NCBI GenBank assembly: GCA_036384915.1
Contig: DASVLJ010000011.1
Span: forward strand, 62,001-126,000
DNA: 64,000 nt
Direction: 5' to 3'
Source: PKWO01 sp036384915
GTDB lineage: Bacteria > Pseudomonadota > Gammaproteobacteria > Burkholderiales > Burkholderiaceae_D
Shown here: positions 51,239 to 59,368 of the stretch, piece by piece
Numbering within the stretch: the stretch's first letter is position 1
Layout of the letters: the number at the start of each line of letters is the position of its first letter
Program-made: the position numbers and the translations under genes
The notes under the pieces: generated by a model
Database searches by the model: none
Seen by the model: only the letters and a program-made list of their open reading frames with translations
Told to the model about the DNA's origin: nothing

Positions 51239-52300
51239 ACCGATACGCTGGGCAACTTCGGCGGCGCCAGCACCTTGACGGTTGCCACCAACACCGCCAC
51301 GGCAACGACGGCCTGGACTGTCGCCAACTCGATCGTCTTGAACGGCGTGACGATCGGCGCCTCCAACGCCACCAGCACGCCGGGCGTCAGCGGAGGCAGC
51401 GCCTACGCCAAGGCTGCCGCAATCAATGCGCAATCCACCCTGACCGGCGTGACGGCCACCGCCTTCACCACGACCAATTCGGCGCAAGGTGCGGTCAGCA
51501 CGACGGCAACGGCTATCGTCACCGCATCGGCGACCGGCGCCTCGACCGCGTCGGGCCAATTGTGGATCAACAACGTCGCCATCGGTGCCATCAGCGCCGG
51601 CAGCACCGAACTCGGCCAGATCCAGAATGCCGCCAACGCCATCAATGCCGTCACGTCGCAAACGGGCGTGACCGCGATCGCCGATGCCACCACCGGCAAG
51701 CTGCAATTGAGCGCCGGCGACGGCCGCGACATCCAGGTCACCACCGACAGTGCGGCCGACCAGACGGCCGTGCTGAACGCGACCGGCATCAAGGCTGACG
51801 TGTACAACGCCGGCACGACCCTGTTGGCAAACGGTAACCTCAACAGCGCAACCGTCAACTACACGACCGATACCGGCCTGTTCACCGGCGCCCTGACCCT
51901 GAATTCGTCGGCGGCCATCAACATCACGTATAGCGGCGCTACCGCGCAGGCCGCAGGCGGCTTGACGGGTTATTCGGCCAAGCTGGCCAGCCTGTCCACC
52001 CTCGACATCACCAGCGTGACCGGCTCGAATGCGGCGATCAACATCATTGACGCGGCGATCAACCAGATCAACGGCCAGCAAGCGAACCTGGGCGCGATCC
52101 AGAACCGCTTCACCTCGACGATCTCGAACCTGCAAACCTCGTCGACCAACCTGTCCGCCGCACGCAGCCGCATCGAAGACACCGACTACGCGGCGGAAAC
52201 CGCGAACCTGGCCCACTACCAGATTCTGCAACAGGCCGGCAACGCCATGCTCGCGCAAGCGAACTCGCTGCCTAACTCGATTCTGACTTTACTGCGGTAA
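50744..52300 (+). CDS. fliC: Flagellin, tandem copy 2
   Basis: 518 residues, near-identical to copy 1 over about the first 165 and last 115 residues; the central region has small substitutions and a few codons gained. The 57-bp gap after copy 1 contains the same CACATTGGAGAATTAAC leader but no sigma-28 promoter, so it most likely depends on transcription from P1/P2. A strong terminator follows. Presence of two copies may give mixed filaments or simple gene dosage. Confidence 0.98.
   Translation: MASYINTNVASLNAQNNLTNSQGGLSQSLERLSSGLRINSAADDAAGLAISARMSSQINGLTQAARNANDGISLAQTAGGALSSVSANLQTLRQLAVQSANATNTSSDRQALNAEAQQLVASIQNTATTTQFNGLNLLDGSFLAQQFQVGANANQTIGVSVSGATTDTLGNFGGASTLTVATNTATATTAWTVANSIVLNGVTIGASNATSTPGVSGGSAYAKAAAINAQSTLTGVTATAFTTTNSAQGAVSTTATAIVTASATGASTASGQLWINNVAIGAISAGSTELGQIQNAANAINAVTSQTGVTAIADATTGKLQLSAGDGRDIQVTTDSAADQTAVLNATGIKADVYNAGTTLLANGNLNSATVNYTTDTGLFTGALTLNSSAAINITYSGATAQAAGGLTGYSAKLASLSTLDITSVTGSNAAINIIDAAINQINGQQANLGAIQNRFTSTISNLQTSSTNLSAARSRIEDTDYAAETANLAHYQILQQAGNAMLAQANSLPNSILTLLR
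51956..52300 (+). repeat. Direct repeat (fliC 3' region), copy B
   Basis: Counterpart of 50342-50686. Confidence 0.9.
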
Positions 52301-52321
52301 GCGAACTATCGATACATGAGC

Positions 52322-52350
52322 AACCCGGCCTGATCTTCAGGCCGGGTTTT
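52322..52350 (+). terminator. Terminator after tandem flagellins
   Basis: Perfect 12-bp stem AACCCGGCCTGA / TCAGGCCGGGTT with loop TCT and then TT. It separates the highly expressed flagellins from flaG; flaG would be reached by read-through. Confidence 0.92.
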
Positions 52351-52370
52351 AGCCCATAAGGAAGAGCATC

Positions 52371-52754
52371 ATGGACATCAAGCCTCTTGCAAGCGGGGTG
52401 CAGTCTGGGACGGCCACACAAACCCCTCTTGCTTCGAATACGCGAGCCAGTGCGGCCGTGAGCAACGCTGCGGCCAGTGCAACGGGTGCGCCGCCCTCCG
52501 CTTCCGAGCCAAGCAGCAGCCAGGTTGCGCAAGCGCTGCAAAAAATCAATGCGACGCCCGTCGTCCAGTCGCAAGGCATCGAATTCGCCATCGACTCCTC
52601 AAGCCACCGCATCGTGGTCAAAGTGGTCGACCAGAGCAACAACCAGGTTATCCGGCAGATCCCTTCCAAGGAAGCGCTCGCGATTGCAGAGTCGCTCGAC
52701 GAATCCCCTTCCGGCTCTACAAATCCGGGCTTGCTGATCAAGCAACAGGCTTGA
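52371..52754 (+). CDS. flaG: FlaG-family flagellar protein
   Basis: 127 residues with AAGGAAG ahead of the ATG. The disordered Ala/Ser-rich N-terminus is followed by the conserved FlaG core (about 58-110): QALQKINA, IEFAIDSSSHRIVVKVVDQSNNQVIRQIPSKEALAIAE. FlaG influences filament length and lies between fliC and fliD in many polar flagellates. No own promoter seen. Confidence 0.93.
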   Translation: MDIKPLASGVQSGTATQTPLASNTRASAAVSNAAASATGAPPSASEPSSSQVAQALQKINATPVVQSQGIEFAIDSSSHRIVVKVVDQSNNQVIRQIPSKEALAIAESLDESPSGSTNPGLLIKQQA

Positions 52755-52795
52755 CAATCTTGCACGCCGACAAAAATAACGGGAAAATCACCCTC

Positions 52796-52822
52796 TAAAG
52801 TCTGCTTTACTTGCGCCGATAA
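52796..52822 (+). promoter_or_regulatory. Sigma-28 (FliA) promoter of fliD
   Basis: TAAAGTCT, 11 bp, GCCGATAA; 33 bases before the GTG of fliD. Confidence 0.9.
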
Positions 52823-52855
52823 AGACGTATATTGCAGTTTTCGCTGGAGGCGTAA

Positions 52856-55483
52856 GTGACAATTTCATCCGTTGCACCGACCGCAACGTCTTCGGGGACA
52901 GCGGCGCTCACCGACGCGGGCATCGGCTCCGGGCTCGACGTCAACGGCATCGTTTCCAAGTTGATGCAGGTCGAGGCATTACCCGTCACCCAGCTCAACA
53001 ATCAGATCGCCAGCTATCAGGCCACCCTCTCCGCTTATGGTCAGGTGACTTCGTCGCTCAACAGCTTTCAGTCGGCGGTGCAAAGCCTCAATAATGCCGC
53101 CACGTCGATTTCGCTCGGCGTGACTGCCGGCAACAGCTCGATTCTTTCCGGCACGACATCCTCGACTGCGTCGGCGGGCAACTACAACGTCAACGTCACG
53201 CAGCTGGCCCAGGCCCAATCCCTGGCCGCGAAAGGCGTCGCCAGCACGACGGCGATGATAGGGAGCGGCGCATCGACCACGATCAATTTTCAGTTCGGCA
53301 CGGTGGGCAGCGGCGTCACCGGCAGCGCCATGGCAAGTTCGGTGGCGAGCAGCGGCATCGCGGCCGGTTCGCTCAGCATCAACGGCACAACCATCACTAC
53401 CAGCGCCGCGACCAATAGCGCCGCGCAACTGGCGGCGCAAATCAACCAGGCCACGTCCACAACCGGCGTGAGCGCCACCGCCAGCGCGGCAAGCAGCGGT
53501 ACGCTCAACTTCGCGCCGGTTTCGACCGGCGCCGGCGATTCCTACACGCTTAGCGTCGGCGGCGTCACCGTTGCCAACGTCGGTGCCAGCTCAAGCCTCT
53601 CCGCAGCCGCCCTCGACAGCGCCCTGCAAAACAACGGCGCGGGACAGCCAGGCGCGCTGCTGGCGGCGGCTGGCATCACCTTCACCGGCACCGCCGCCGC
53701 AGGCACACTGCAATTCTTTTCCAGCAACGGCGCGAACCTGACGGTCAGCCAGAATCTGACCAACACCAGCGGCACGGCCACAGGCGGCATCGCCAGCCTC
53801 AATAATACCGGTGCCACCGAAACCTATGTGGGCAGCGTGACACTGGCGGCATCGTCCGCCATCACGATAGGCGGCAGCAATCCGTCTGCGGCCGGCCTGA
53901 CCGCCGGGACCGCCGCCAATAGCCCGACGTTCACGCAAAATTCCGCCATCGCCGGCGGCTCGGTCACGGTCGATTCGTCGGACTCTTCGCTCCAGGGCAT
54001 CGCGACGGCGATCAATTCCGCCAATATCGGCGTGACCGCATCGATCATCAACGACGGCAGCGGAACGCCTTACCGCCTGGCGCTGACCTCGACGACCACG
54101 GGCGCGGCGGCAAGCATGAAGATCAGCGTCAGCGGCGATTCCACGATCAGCAATCTGCTTACAAACGATCCGGCGGGATCGCAGACCCTGACGCAGAGCG
54201 TGGCCGCGCAAAATGCCCAAATGACGGTCAACGGCATTGTGATCACGAGCGCGAATAACACTTTCGCCGGTGCGATCCAGGGCGTGACTCTGAACGTGAG
54301 CCAGACCGGTTCCACCACAGTTGCCGTTGCGCAAAATACCTCGACGCTGCAATCGGCAGTCAGCGCCTTCGTCACGGCGTATAACTCGCTCAACAGCATG
54401 TTTGCCGCAGCGACGGGCTACAACGCGTCGACGCAAACGGCCGGACCGCTGCTTGGCGATTCCGGTGTGCTGACGGTGCAGCAAGGCGTGCGCCAGTTGC
54501 TTGGCGCCACAATTCCCGGCATCAGCTCGAACCTCAATTCGCTGAAACAGCTTGGCATCAGCTTCCAGAACGACGGCAGCATGCAATTGAACTCGGCGAC
54601 GCTCCAGAGCGCCATCACCAGCAACGCCAATGGCGTGGCCGCCCTGTTCGGCGCCGTCGGCACGGCGTCGGACAGTCAGGTCGGCTACAAGAGCGCGACT
54701 TCCTCGACCCAGGCGGGCACCTATGCGGTGAACATTACGCAGATGGCGACCCGCGGAAACGAAACCGGCAGTGCCGCGCCGGCGCTGACGATCACCGCCG
54801 GCAGCAATGATTCTCTCGACGTGGTCCTGGACGGCCTCACCGCCAATCTCACCATACCGGCCGGCACCTATACCGCAAGCTCTCTGGCCACCGAAGTGCA
54901 AAGCCTGATCAACGGTTCGAGCGTGATTTCCAACGCCGGCAGCTCGGTTGCCGTGTCGGTCAACGGCGGCGGCGCGCTTTCCATCACCTCGCAGCGCTAC
55001 GGTTCGGCATCGGTGGTCAACATTACCGGCACGGGCGGGGCAGCCATCCTGGGGGCCAGCCCGACGATGACGACGGGCGTCGACGTGGCCGGTACGATAG
55101 GCGGCAACCCGGCAACCGGCTCGGGCCAGGTGTTGACCGGCCAAGCCGGCAGCGCGACCGCGGGCCTGGCCCTTACCGTCTCGGGCGGCTCGACCGGTTC
55201 GCGCGGCACCATCACCTATTCCCAGGGCTATGCGAATCAATTGGGTAACCGCCTCACGCAATACCTGGCCAGCTCCGGTCCGATTTCGAACGAAACCAGC
55301 GGGATCAACAGCACGATCACCAGCCTGCAATCCCAGATCACGGCATTGAACCAGACGCTGGCGGCCCAGCAGGCAAACTATCTGGCAGAATTTCAGGCGC
55401 TCGACAAGACGATCGCCAGCCTCGATGCGACGCAAACCTACCTGACGCAAGAGCTGGCATCGCTTGCCAGCAACGGCGGTTGA
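52856..55483 (+). CDS. fliD: Flagellar hook-associated protein 2 (filament cap), unusually long
   Basis: 875 residues from GTG 52856 with GGAGG ahead. N-terminal FliD_N (about 20-115) begins GIGSGLDVNGIVSKLMQVE; hook-IN-like segments occur in the middle (SIINDGSGTPYRLALTS); the C-terminal FliD_C region holds LQSAVSAFVTAYNSL and the closing helix with LGNRLTQYL and the coiled coil SLQSQITALNQTLAAQQANY. Family members are usually about 450-650 residues, so extra Ser/Thr/Gly-rich surface domains are present. The cap lets flagellin polymerise at the tip. Confidence 0.96.
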   Translation: MTISSVAPTATSSGTAALTDAGIGSGLDVNGIVSKLMQVEALPVTQLNNQIASYQATLSAYGQVTSSLNSFQSAVQSLNNAATSISLGVTAGNSSILSGTTSSTASAGNYNVNVTQLAQAQSLAAKGVASTTAMIGSGASTTINFQFGTVGSGVTGSAMASSVASSGIAAGSLSINGTTITTSAATNSAAQLAAQINQATSTTGVSATASAASSGTLNFAPVSTGAGDSYTLSVGGVTVANVGASSSLSAAALDSALQNNGAGQPGALLAAAGITFTGTAAAGTLQFFSSNGANLTVSQNLTNTSGTATGGIASLNNTGATETYVGSVTLAASSAITIGGSNPSAAGLTAGTAANSPTFTQNSAIAGGSVTVDSSDSSLQGIATAINSANIGVTASIINDGSGTPYRLALTSTTTGAAASMKISVSGDSTISNLLTNDPAGSQTLTQSVAAQNAQMTVNGIVITSANNTFAGAIQGVTLNVSQTGSTTVAVAQNTSTLQSAVSAFVTAYNSLNSMFAAATGYNASTQTAGPLLGDSGVLTVQQGVRQLLGATIPGISSNLNSLKQLGISFQNDGSMQLNSATLQSAITSNANGVAALFGAVGTASDSQVGYKSATSSTQAGTYAVNITQMATRGNETGSAAPALTITAGSNDSLDVVLDGLTANLTIPAGTYTASSLATEVQSLINGSSVISNAGSSVAVSVNGGGALSITSQRYGSASVVNITGTGGAAILGASPTMTTGVDVAGTIGGNPATGSGQVLTGQAGSATAGLALTVSGGSTGSRGTITYSQGYANQLGNRLTQYLASSGPISNETSGINSTITSLQSQITALNQTLAAQQANYLAEFQALDKTIASLDATQTYLTQELASLASNGG

Positions 55484-55503
55484 GATCAAGAAAAGGAACT
55501 GTG

Positions 55504-55980
55504 ATGTTTGGAACTCAGCAACAAGGCGCCAAGGCATATGCCAATGTCGGCATGGAAACCGGAGTCATGGCGGCCAGCCCGCACAAACTGATCGTCATGC
55601 TTTTCGAGGGCTCCATGCTCCAGGTGACGATTGCGATCCAGAGCGTGAAATCGGGAGAAACGGCCAAGCGCGGCAAAGCCATCTCGCGTGCCATCGCATT
55701 CATCGAAAGCGGCCTGCGCGCCAGCCTGAACAAGGACGTCGGCGGCGAACTGGCCTTGAATCTCGATGCCCTGTACGAATACATGTCGCGCCGTCTGCTG
55801 GCGGCCAATGCCGACAACGCGGTCGAACCGCTCGAGGAAGTCTACCGCCTGCTCGACGAGTTGAAGGGCGCCTGGGAAGCCATCGGCACCGAAGGCAGGG
55901 CCGTTGCTGCACCCGTCGCGCCCAGCGCAGCCAATCCGGACCCGCTGGCGCCGCGCCAGTCCCGTCTTATGAAGGCTTGA
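55504..55980 (+). CDS. fliS: Flagellin export chaperone FliS
   Basis: 158 residues; ATG 55504 gives the usual start MFGTQQQGAKAYANVGMETGV. ASPHKLIVMLFEGSM is the conserved helix that binds the flagellin C-terminus. A longer Ala/Pro-rich tail follows. It keeps FliC unfolded before export. 20 bases after fliD and 3 before fliT, so an operon. Confidence 0.96.
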   Translation: MFGTQQQGAKAYANVGMETGVMAASPHKLIVMLFEGSMLQVTIAIQSVKSGETAKRGKAISRAIAFIESGLRASLNKDVGGELALNLDALYEYMSRRLLAANADNAVEPLEEVYRLLDELKGAWEAIGTEGRAVAAPVAPSAANPDPLAPRQSRLMKA

Positions 55981-55983
55981 ACA

Positions 55984-56316
55984 ATGAATAGCCAGGAAGT
56001 GGTGTCCCTGTACGAAACGATCTCCGTCATCACGGAGCAGATGGTTTCGGCTGCGCGCAATGCCAATTGGATACAATTGGCTGATCTGGAAAAGCAATGC
56101 GCAATGCATATCGAGACCATCAAGAGCGGCGACAAGGAGCCCGCACAGGGCGACATGCGCGAGCGCAAGATCAAGATCATCCGGAAAATACTTGCCGATG
56201 ACCGAGAGATCCGCAACCTCACCGAGCCATGGATGCAGCGCCTGTCGATGCAGATCAACAGCACCAATGCGCAGCGCAAGCTGGTCAAGGCTTACGGCGC
56301 CGGCGCGGCCAGTTGA
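55984..56316 (+). CDS. fliT: Flagellar chaperone FliT
   Basis: 110 residues of helical structure: YETISVITEQMVSAARNANWIQLADLEKQC with the conserved W and acidic-Leu helix typical of FliT, and NAQRKLVKAYG at the end. FliT chaperones FliD and, in some species, inhibits FlhDC. Same operon as fliS. Confidence 0.9.
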   Translation: MNSQEVVSLYETISVITEQMVSAARNANWIQLADLEKQCAMHIETIKSGDKEPAQGDMRERKIKIIRKILADDREIRNLTEPWMQRLSMQINSTNAQRKLVKAYGAGAAS

Positions 56317-56347
56317 GCCCTCGTTTTGCCGAGGATAGGAAACCAGC

Positions 56348-57559
56348 GTGATCCCTCCGGCAGAAATCACTAACTTGAGTCCTACGGCGCCGGCGGCCGG
56401 CACCGCCGGCACGCCTGCGGTCGCATCCAACCCTGCGGCGATATCCACCGCCCTCGCCCAGAATTCGCAGAATATCCTGACCCAGGTAGCCGTCGGCCGC
56501 CTGCTGCAAGCCCAGGTGCTGGCGCAGCTCGAGGACGGCAGCTACATTGTCGGCATCGAGGATTCCGCCTTGCGCATGTCGCTGCCGGAAGGCACGACAG
56601 TCGGCAGCAAGCTGCAGATGAGCTTCGTCGGCGACAGCCCGCGTCCGACCTTCCTGCTTGAGTCGCAAACCGACACCAGCTCGGCACAGCTTTCGACGGC
56701 GGCGAAAATCATCAGCAACGTGCTGCAAACGGCCGATGAAGCCAACGCGCCGAACGCGCTGGCCGGCAAAACGCCCATCCTGAGCGCACCGGCATCGGAC
56801 CCGCCGCATATCGCCAATGCCATGCAGGACAGTGTCGAATTCTCCGGCTTGTTTTACGAGTCCCACGTCAGCCAATGGGCCAGCGGCGAGCGCCCTCTGG
56901 CGGACCTGATGCGCGAGCCGCAGATGCAGCAGGCGCCCGATAGCGGACGGACCGCGCGATCGGACCTGGCCAATGCGGGCAGGACGCAAAGCCAGCCGCA
57001 AGTCCAGGGCAATGCGCTACAACGCCCCGCCACCAGCGAAGCCGATTTGGCAAAGCTGATCGACAATGCGCGTGCCGGAGCCGATACGCGCACGTCCTTG
57101 GGGCAGACGCTTTCCAACCTGCTGAGCAATACGCACGGACTGCCCCAGGAAGCCGATACCCTGGTCAAGCCGGCAGGCATCAACGCACAGGACGCGCAAA
57201 CGATACACCTGCAACTGAACGCATTGGAACAGAACCGCTATGTCTGGCAAGGCGAGCTATGGCCCGGCCAGCACATGGAGTGGGAAATCCAGGAAGAGCA
57301 AGGCCGTCAAGGCCAGGCTGCGCCGGCCGATGCCGACCAATCCTCATGGAACAGCACCGTGCGCTTCGAGCTGCCCAGGCTCGGCAGAATTTCAGCCACT
57401 ATCCACCTCTCGGGCGGCCATGTGCAAATGCGCGTGGCCGCCGTCTCGAACGAGACGGCAAGCCAGCTCAGGTCGCATGGCCGCGAACTGGTGCAGGCGC
57501 TGGGCGATGCCGGCTCCCCGCTGGATTCGCTTTCGATAGGCCAGGATGAGCAAGCCTAA
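56348..57559 (+). CDS. FliK-like flagellar hook-length control protein
   Basis: 403 residues from a GTG, with AGGA upstream. Residues 1-300 are low-complexity Ala/Gln/Pro-rich; the C-terminal part (about 300-395: LWPGQHMEWEIQEE, STVRFELPRLGRISATIHLSGGHVQMRVAA) matches the FliK C-terminal domain that switches export specificity by binding FlhB. Its stop overlaps the following FlhB-like gene by 14 bp. A second fliK may exist in the fliE-J region outside this window, as in many relatives. Confidence 0.85.
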   Translation: MIPPAEITNLSPTAPAAGTAGTPAVASNPAAISTALAQNSQNILTQVAVGRLLQAQVLAQLEDGSYIVGIEDSALRMSLPEGTTVGSKLQMSFVGDSPRPTFLLESQTDTSSAQLSTAAKIISNVLQTADEANAPNALAGKTPILSAPASDPPHIANAMQDSVEFSGLFYESHVSQWASGERPLADLMREPQMQQAPDSGRTARSDLANAGRTQSQPQVQGNALQRPATSEADLAKLIDNARAGADTRTSLGQTLSNLLSNTHGLPQEADTLVKPAGINAQDAQTIHLQLNALEQNRYVWQGELWPGQHMEWEIQEEQGRQGQAAPADADQSSWNSTVRFELPRLGRISATIHLSGGHVQMRVAAVSNETASQLRSHGRELVQALGDAGSPLDSLSIGQDEQA

Positions 57560-57878
57560 TCCGCGCCAGCAAGCCGTCGCGCTTGCCTATCAGACCGGCG
57601 ACCTCGCCCCCCAAGTCGTGGCCAAGGGCCGCGGCTTGATTGCAGACCAGATCATTGCGCGCGCCAAGGAACACGGCGTGTTCGTGCATGAATCGAAGGA
57701 ACTGGTGGCGCTGCTGATGCAGGTCGACCTCGACGGTCGCATTCCCCCTGCCCTGTATCGCGCCGTCGCGGAATTGCTGGCTTGGCTATACCGCATCGAA
57801 TCGGGCCAGATCAAGGCCGATACACCGCCGCCGGAAACTCAGCCGGTAGCGCAGCAAGGCACGCCGCCAAGATTGTAA
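57546..57878 (+). CDS. FlhB C-terminal-domain protein (FlhX-like), with NPRQ instead of NPTH
   Basis: 110 residues matching the cytoplasmic part of FlhB/YscU: RQQAVALAYQTGDLAPQVVAKGRGLIADQIIARAKEHGV and DGRIPPALYRAVAELLAWLY. The membrane domain is absent. The autocleavage motif NPTH at the junction is NPRQ here (residues 5-8), so it starts where FlhB would already be cut. Such short proteins can replace FlhB's C-terminal fragment in substrate switching. It overlaps the FliK-like gene, its expected partner. Confidence 0.9.
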   Translation: MSKPNPRQQAVALAYQTGDLAPQVVAKGRGLIADQIIARAKEHGVFVHESKELVALLMQVDLDGRIPPALYRAVAELLAWLYRIESGQIKADTPPPETQPVAQQGTPPRL

Positions 57879-58005
57879 ATTATTGTTTCTTCGCGATGTT
57901 TTCCCCGGAAATGCGGGGGCGAAATTGCCCTTATCCAACACAATCGATTATCAGTTCTGTGTAAAATGGCATCGGGGGACGACAAAAGGCGGATAGCCAA
58001 ATCTC

Positions 58006-58770
58006 ATGACTTTGCACACGAATCTCGGGGTCGACGATCTCGGGCCTTACCAGATTCATTCGCGCCGCGAAATTATCGCGTTGCTGCGCAATATCGGCGA
58101 CAGCAAGCAACTTGTAAGAATGGTCATCAACGACGGTACGGAAGCCGTCGTCACCTCGATCCTTGCCATCGACGAGAGCGATAACACTGTCATTATCGAC
58201 GTCGCCCCCAGTAAACTGCAAAACCAGCGTATCCTGCAAAGCGACAATATCTCGTTCGAGTCCATGCTCGAACATATCCGCATCCTGTTCTTCACCGACA
58301 AGGTCGAATCCTGCACCTACGACGGCTTGCCGGCGTTCCAGTTCGAGATTCCCTCAACGATGGTGCGCCTGCAGCGGCGCGAGTTCTACCGTGTGCTAAC
58401 GCCGGTCACCAACCCCGTGCGCTGCACGATCACGATGCCGCACGAATTCGAGGAAACCTCGACCACGGTCGTGGTTGCGCTGCAAAACGTCAGCGGCGGC
58501 GGCATTGCGATCCTCGATGAGAAGAAACTGCTCGACCCAACCATAGGCCGCATCTACAAGGATTGCCGTATCGACCTGCCGGGCGGCTCGCTCGTGGTCA
58601 CCACGCTGCAAATCCGCAATGCACAGGAAATCACACTGCCCAACGGCAAGTCGATCCGCCGCCTTGGCTGCCTGTTCGTCGATATGCCCAAGTCGATGAT
58701 GAGTGCGGTGCAGCGCTTCATCACCAAGCTGGAACGCGAACAGAACGCCAAGAGCACCGGTTTCAGTTAA
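58006..58770 (+). CDS. YcgR-like flagellar brake protein (PilZ domain)
   Basis: 254 residues. N-terminal YcgR-type domain (about 10-115) with SRREIIALLRNIG and VIIDVAPSK, then a PilZ domain with the c-di-GMP-binding motif RRxxxR, R125-R129 in RREFYR, and NVSGGG at 161-166. When loaded with c-di-GMP it slows the motor or biases rotation. The diguanylate cyclase at 33.5 kb could supply the ligand. Preceded by a 127-bp gap. Confidence 0.93.
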   Translation: MTLHTNLGVDDLGPYQIHSRREIIALLRNIGDSKQLVRMVINDGTEAVVTSILAIDESDNTVIIDVAPSKLQNQRILQSDNISFESMLEHIRILFFTDKVESCTYDGLPAFQFEIPSTMVRLQRREFYRVLTPVTNPVRCTITMPHEFEETSTTVVVALQNVSGGGIAILDEKKLLDPTIGRIYKDCRIDLPGGSLVVTTLQIRNAQEITLPNGKSIRRLGCLFVDMPKSMMSAVQRFITKLEREQNAKSTGFS

Positions 58771-58795
58771 ACCACGGCCGGCTCGCCATAGCCGG

Positions 58796-59158
58796 CTATA
58801 TTTGCATGTTCATGATGTCGTTGTAGGCGGCAACCAGCTTCGACTTCACCTGGATCGTCGCCTGCAGCGCGATATTGGCTTTCTGCCCCGCGATCATCAC
58901 TTCGGACAGGCTGACGCTGTCGTCGCCCTTGGTGAAGCGTTCAGCCAGTTTGCCGGCGGTCTGCTGGATGTCGTTGACCTTGTCGAGCGAAGACTTCAGT
59001 ACCGAGCCGAAATCGACCGGGGCGGCAGCAGGTTCGGCCTGGGTCGCCTCCCCGGCGATCCCCAGGGGATTGGCCGGCGGGCGGGCTTGGGCCGCCATCG
59101 CCTTCAATTGCTCGGCCATGGCCTGTATCCTGCTGGTATCGATCGGCGCGATGCTCAT
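58796..59158 (-). CDS. fliE: Flagellar hook-basal body protein FliE
   Basis: 120 residues from ATG 59156-59158 with CAGGAG upstream. Core: FGSVLKSSLDKVNDIQQTAGKLAERFTKGDDSVSLSEVMIAGQKANIALQATIQVKSKLVAAYNDIMNMQI is the FliE signature read in pieces: the C-terminal helix LVAAYNDIMNMQI is diagnostic. FliE links the MS ring to the rod. It points away from fliF, so the usual fliEFGHIJ order is broken and the two have separate promoters in the 210-bp gap. Confidence 0.95.
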   Translation of the reverse strand: MSIAPIDTSRIQAMAEQLKAMAAQARPPANPLGIAGEATQAEPAAAPVDFGSVLKSSLDKVNDIQQTAGKLAERFTKGDDSVSLSEVMIAGQKANIALQATIQVKSKLVAAYNDIMNMQI

Positions 59159-59292
59159 ACTGTGGCTCCTGAGGGCACTTTTCCATGGCGTCACGTTAAC
59201 ACGGCAAATGCAAGCCTCTCGGCCCAATTAAAGCCCGAAACTTTGCCCTGTTCCAATGATTGAATTTCCTCTTTTCGCGCAGAATTCTGCTT

Positions 59293-59304
59293 ACGTGCGC
59301 ACGT
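59293..59304. promoter_or_regulatory. Perfect palindrome between fliE and fliF
   Basis: ACGTGCGCACGT is a perfect 12-bp inverted repeat in the shared regulatory gap. It could be an operator for a dimeric regulator of both basal-body operons; no factor can be named. Confidence 0.45.
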
Positions 59305-59368
59305 GGTGCGCTGGCAAGGACAATTGACTCAATTTGATTGACATAGCGGGATAGCGGGGAGAAGCAAC

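Noticed and set aside
49064..52258. Open frame of over 1000 codons on the minus strand across both flagellin genes
   Set aside because: It mirrors the repeated, Ala/Thr-rich flagellin coding strand and shows the same duplication; flagellins are certain on the plus strand.
53591..55537. Long minus-strand open frame opposite fliD
   Set aside because: An artefact of GC-rich, Gly/Ala-rich coding DNA; Arg/Gly-rich translation with no domain.
59308..59330. Possible sigma-54 (-24/-12) promoter of fliF (GCTGGCAAGG followed by ATTGACT)
   Set aside because: The GG to GC spacing is off by one and the -12 element lacks the C, so it does not fit TGGC-N8-TTGC.
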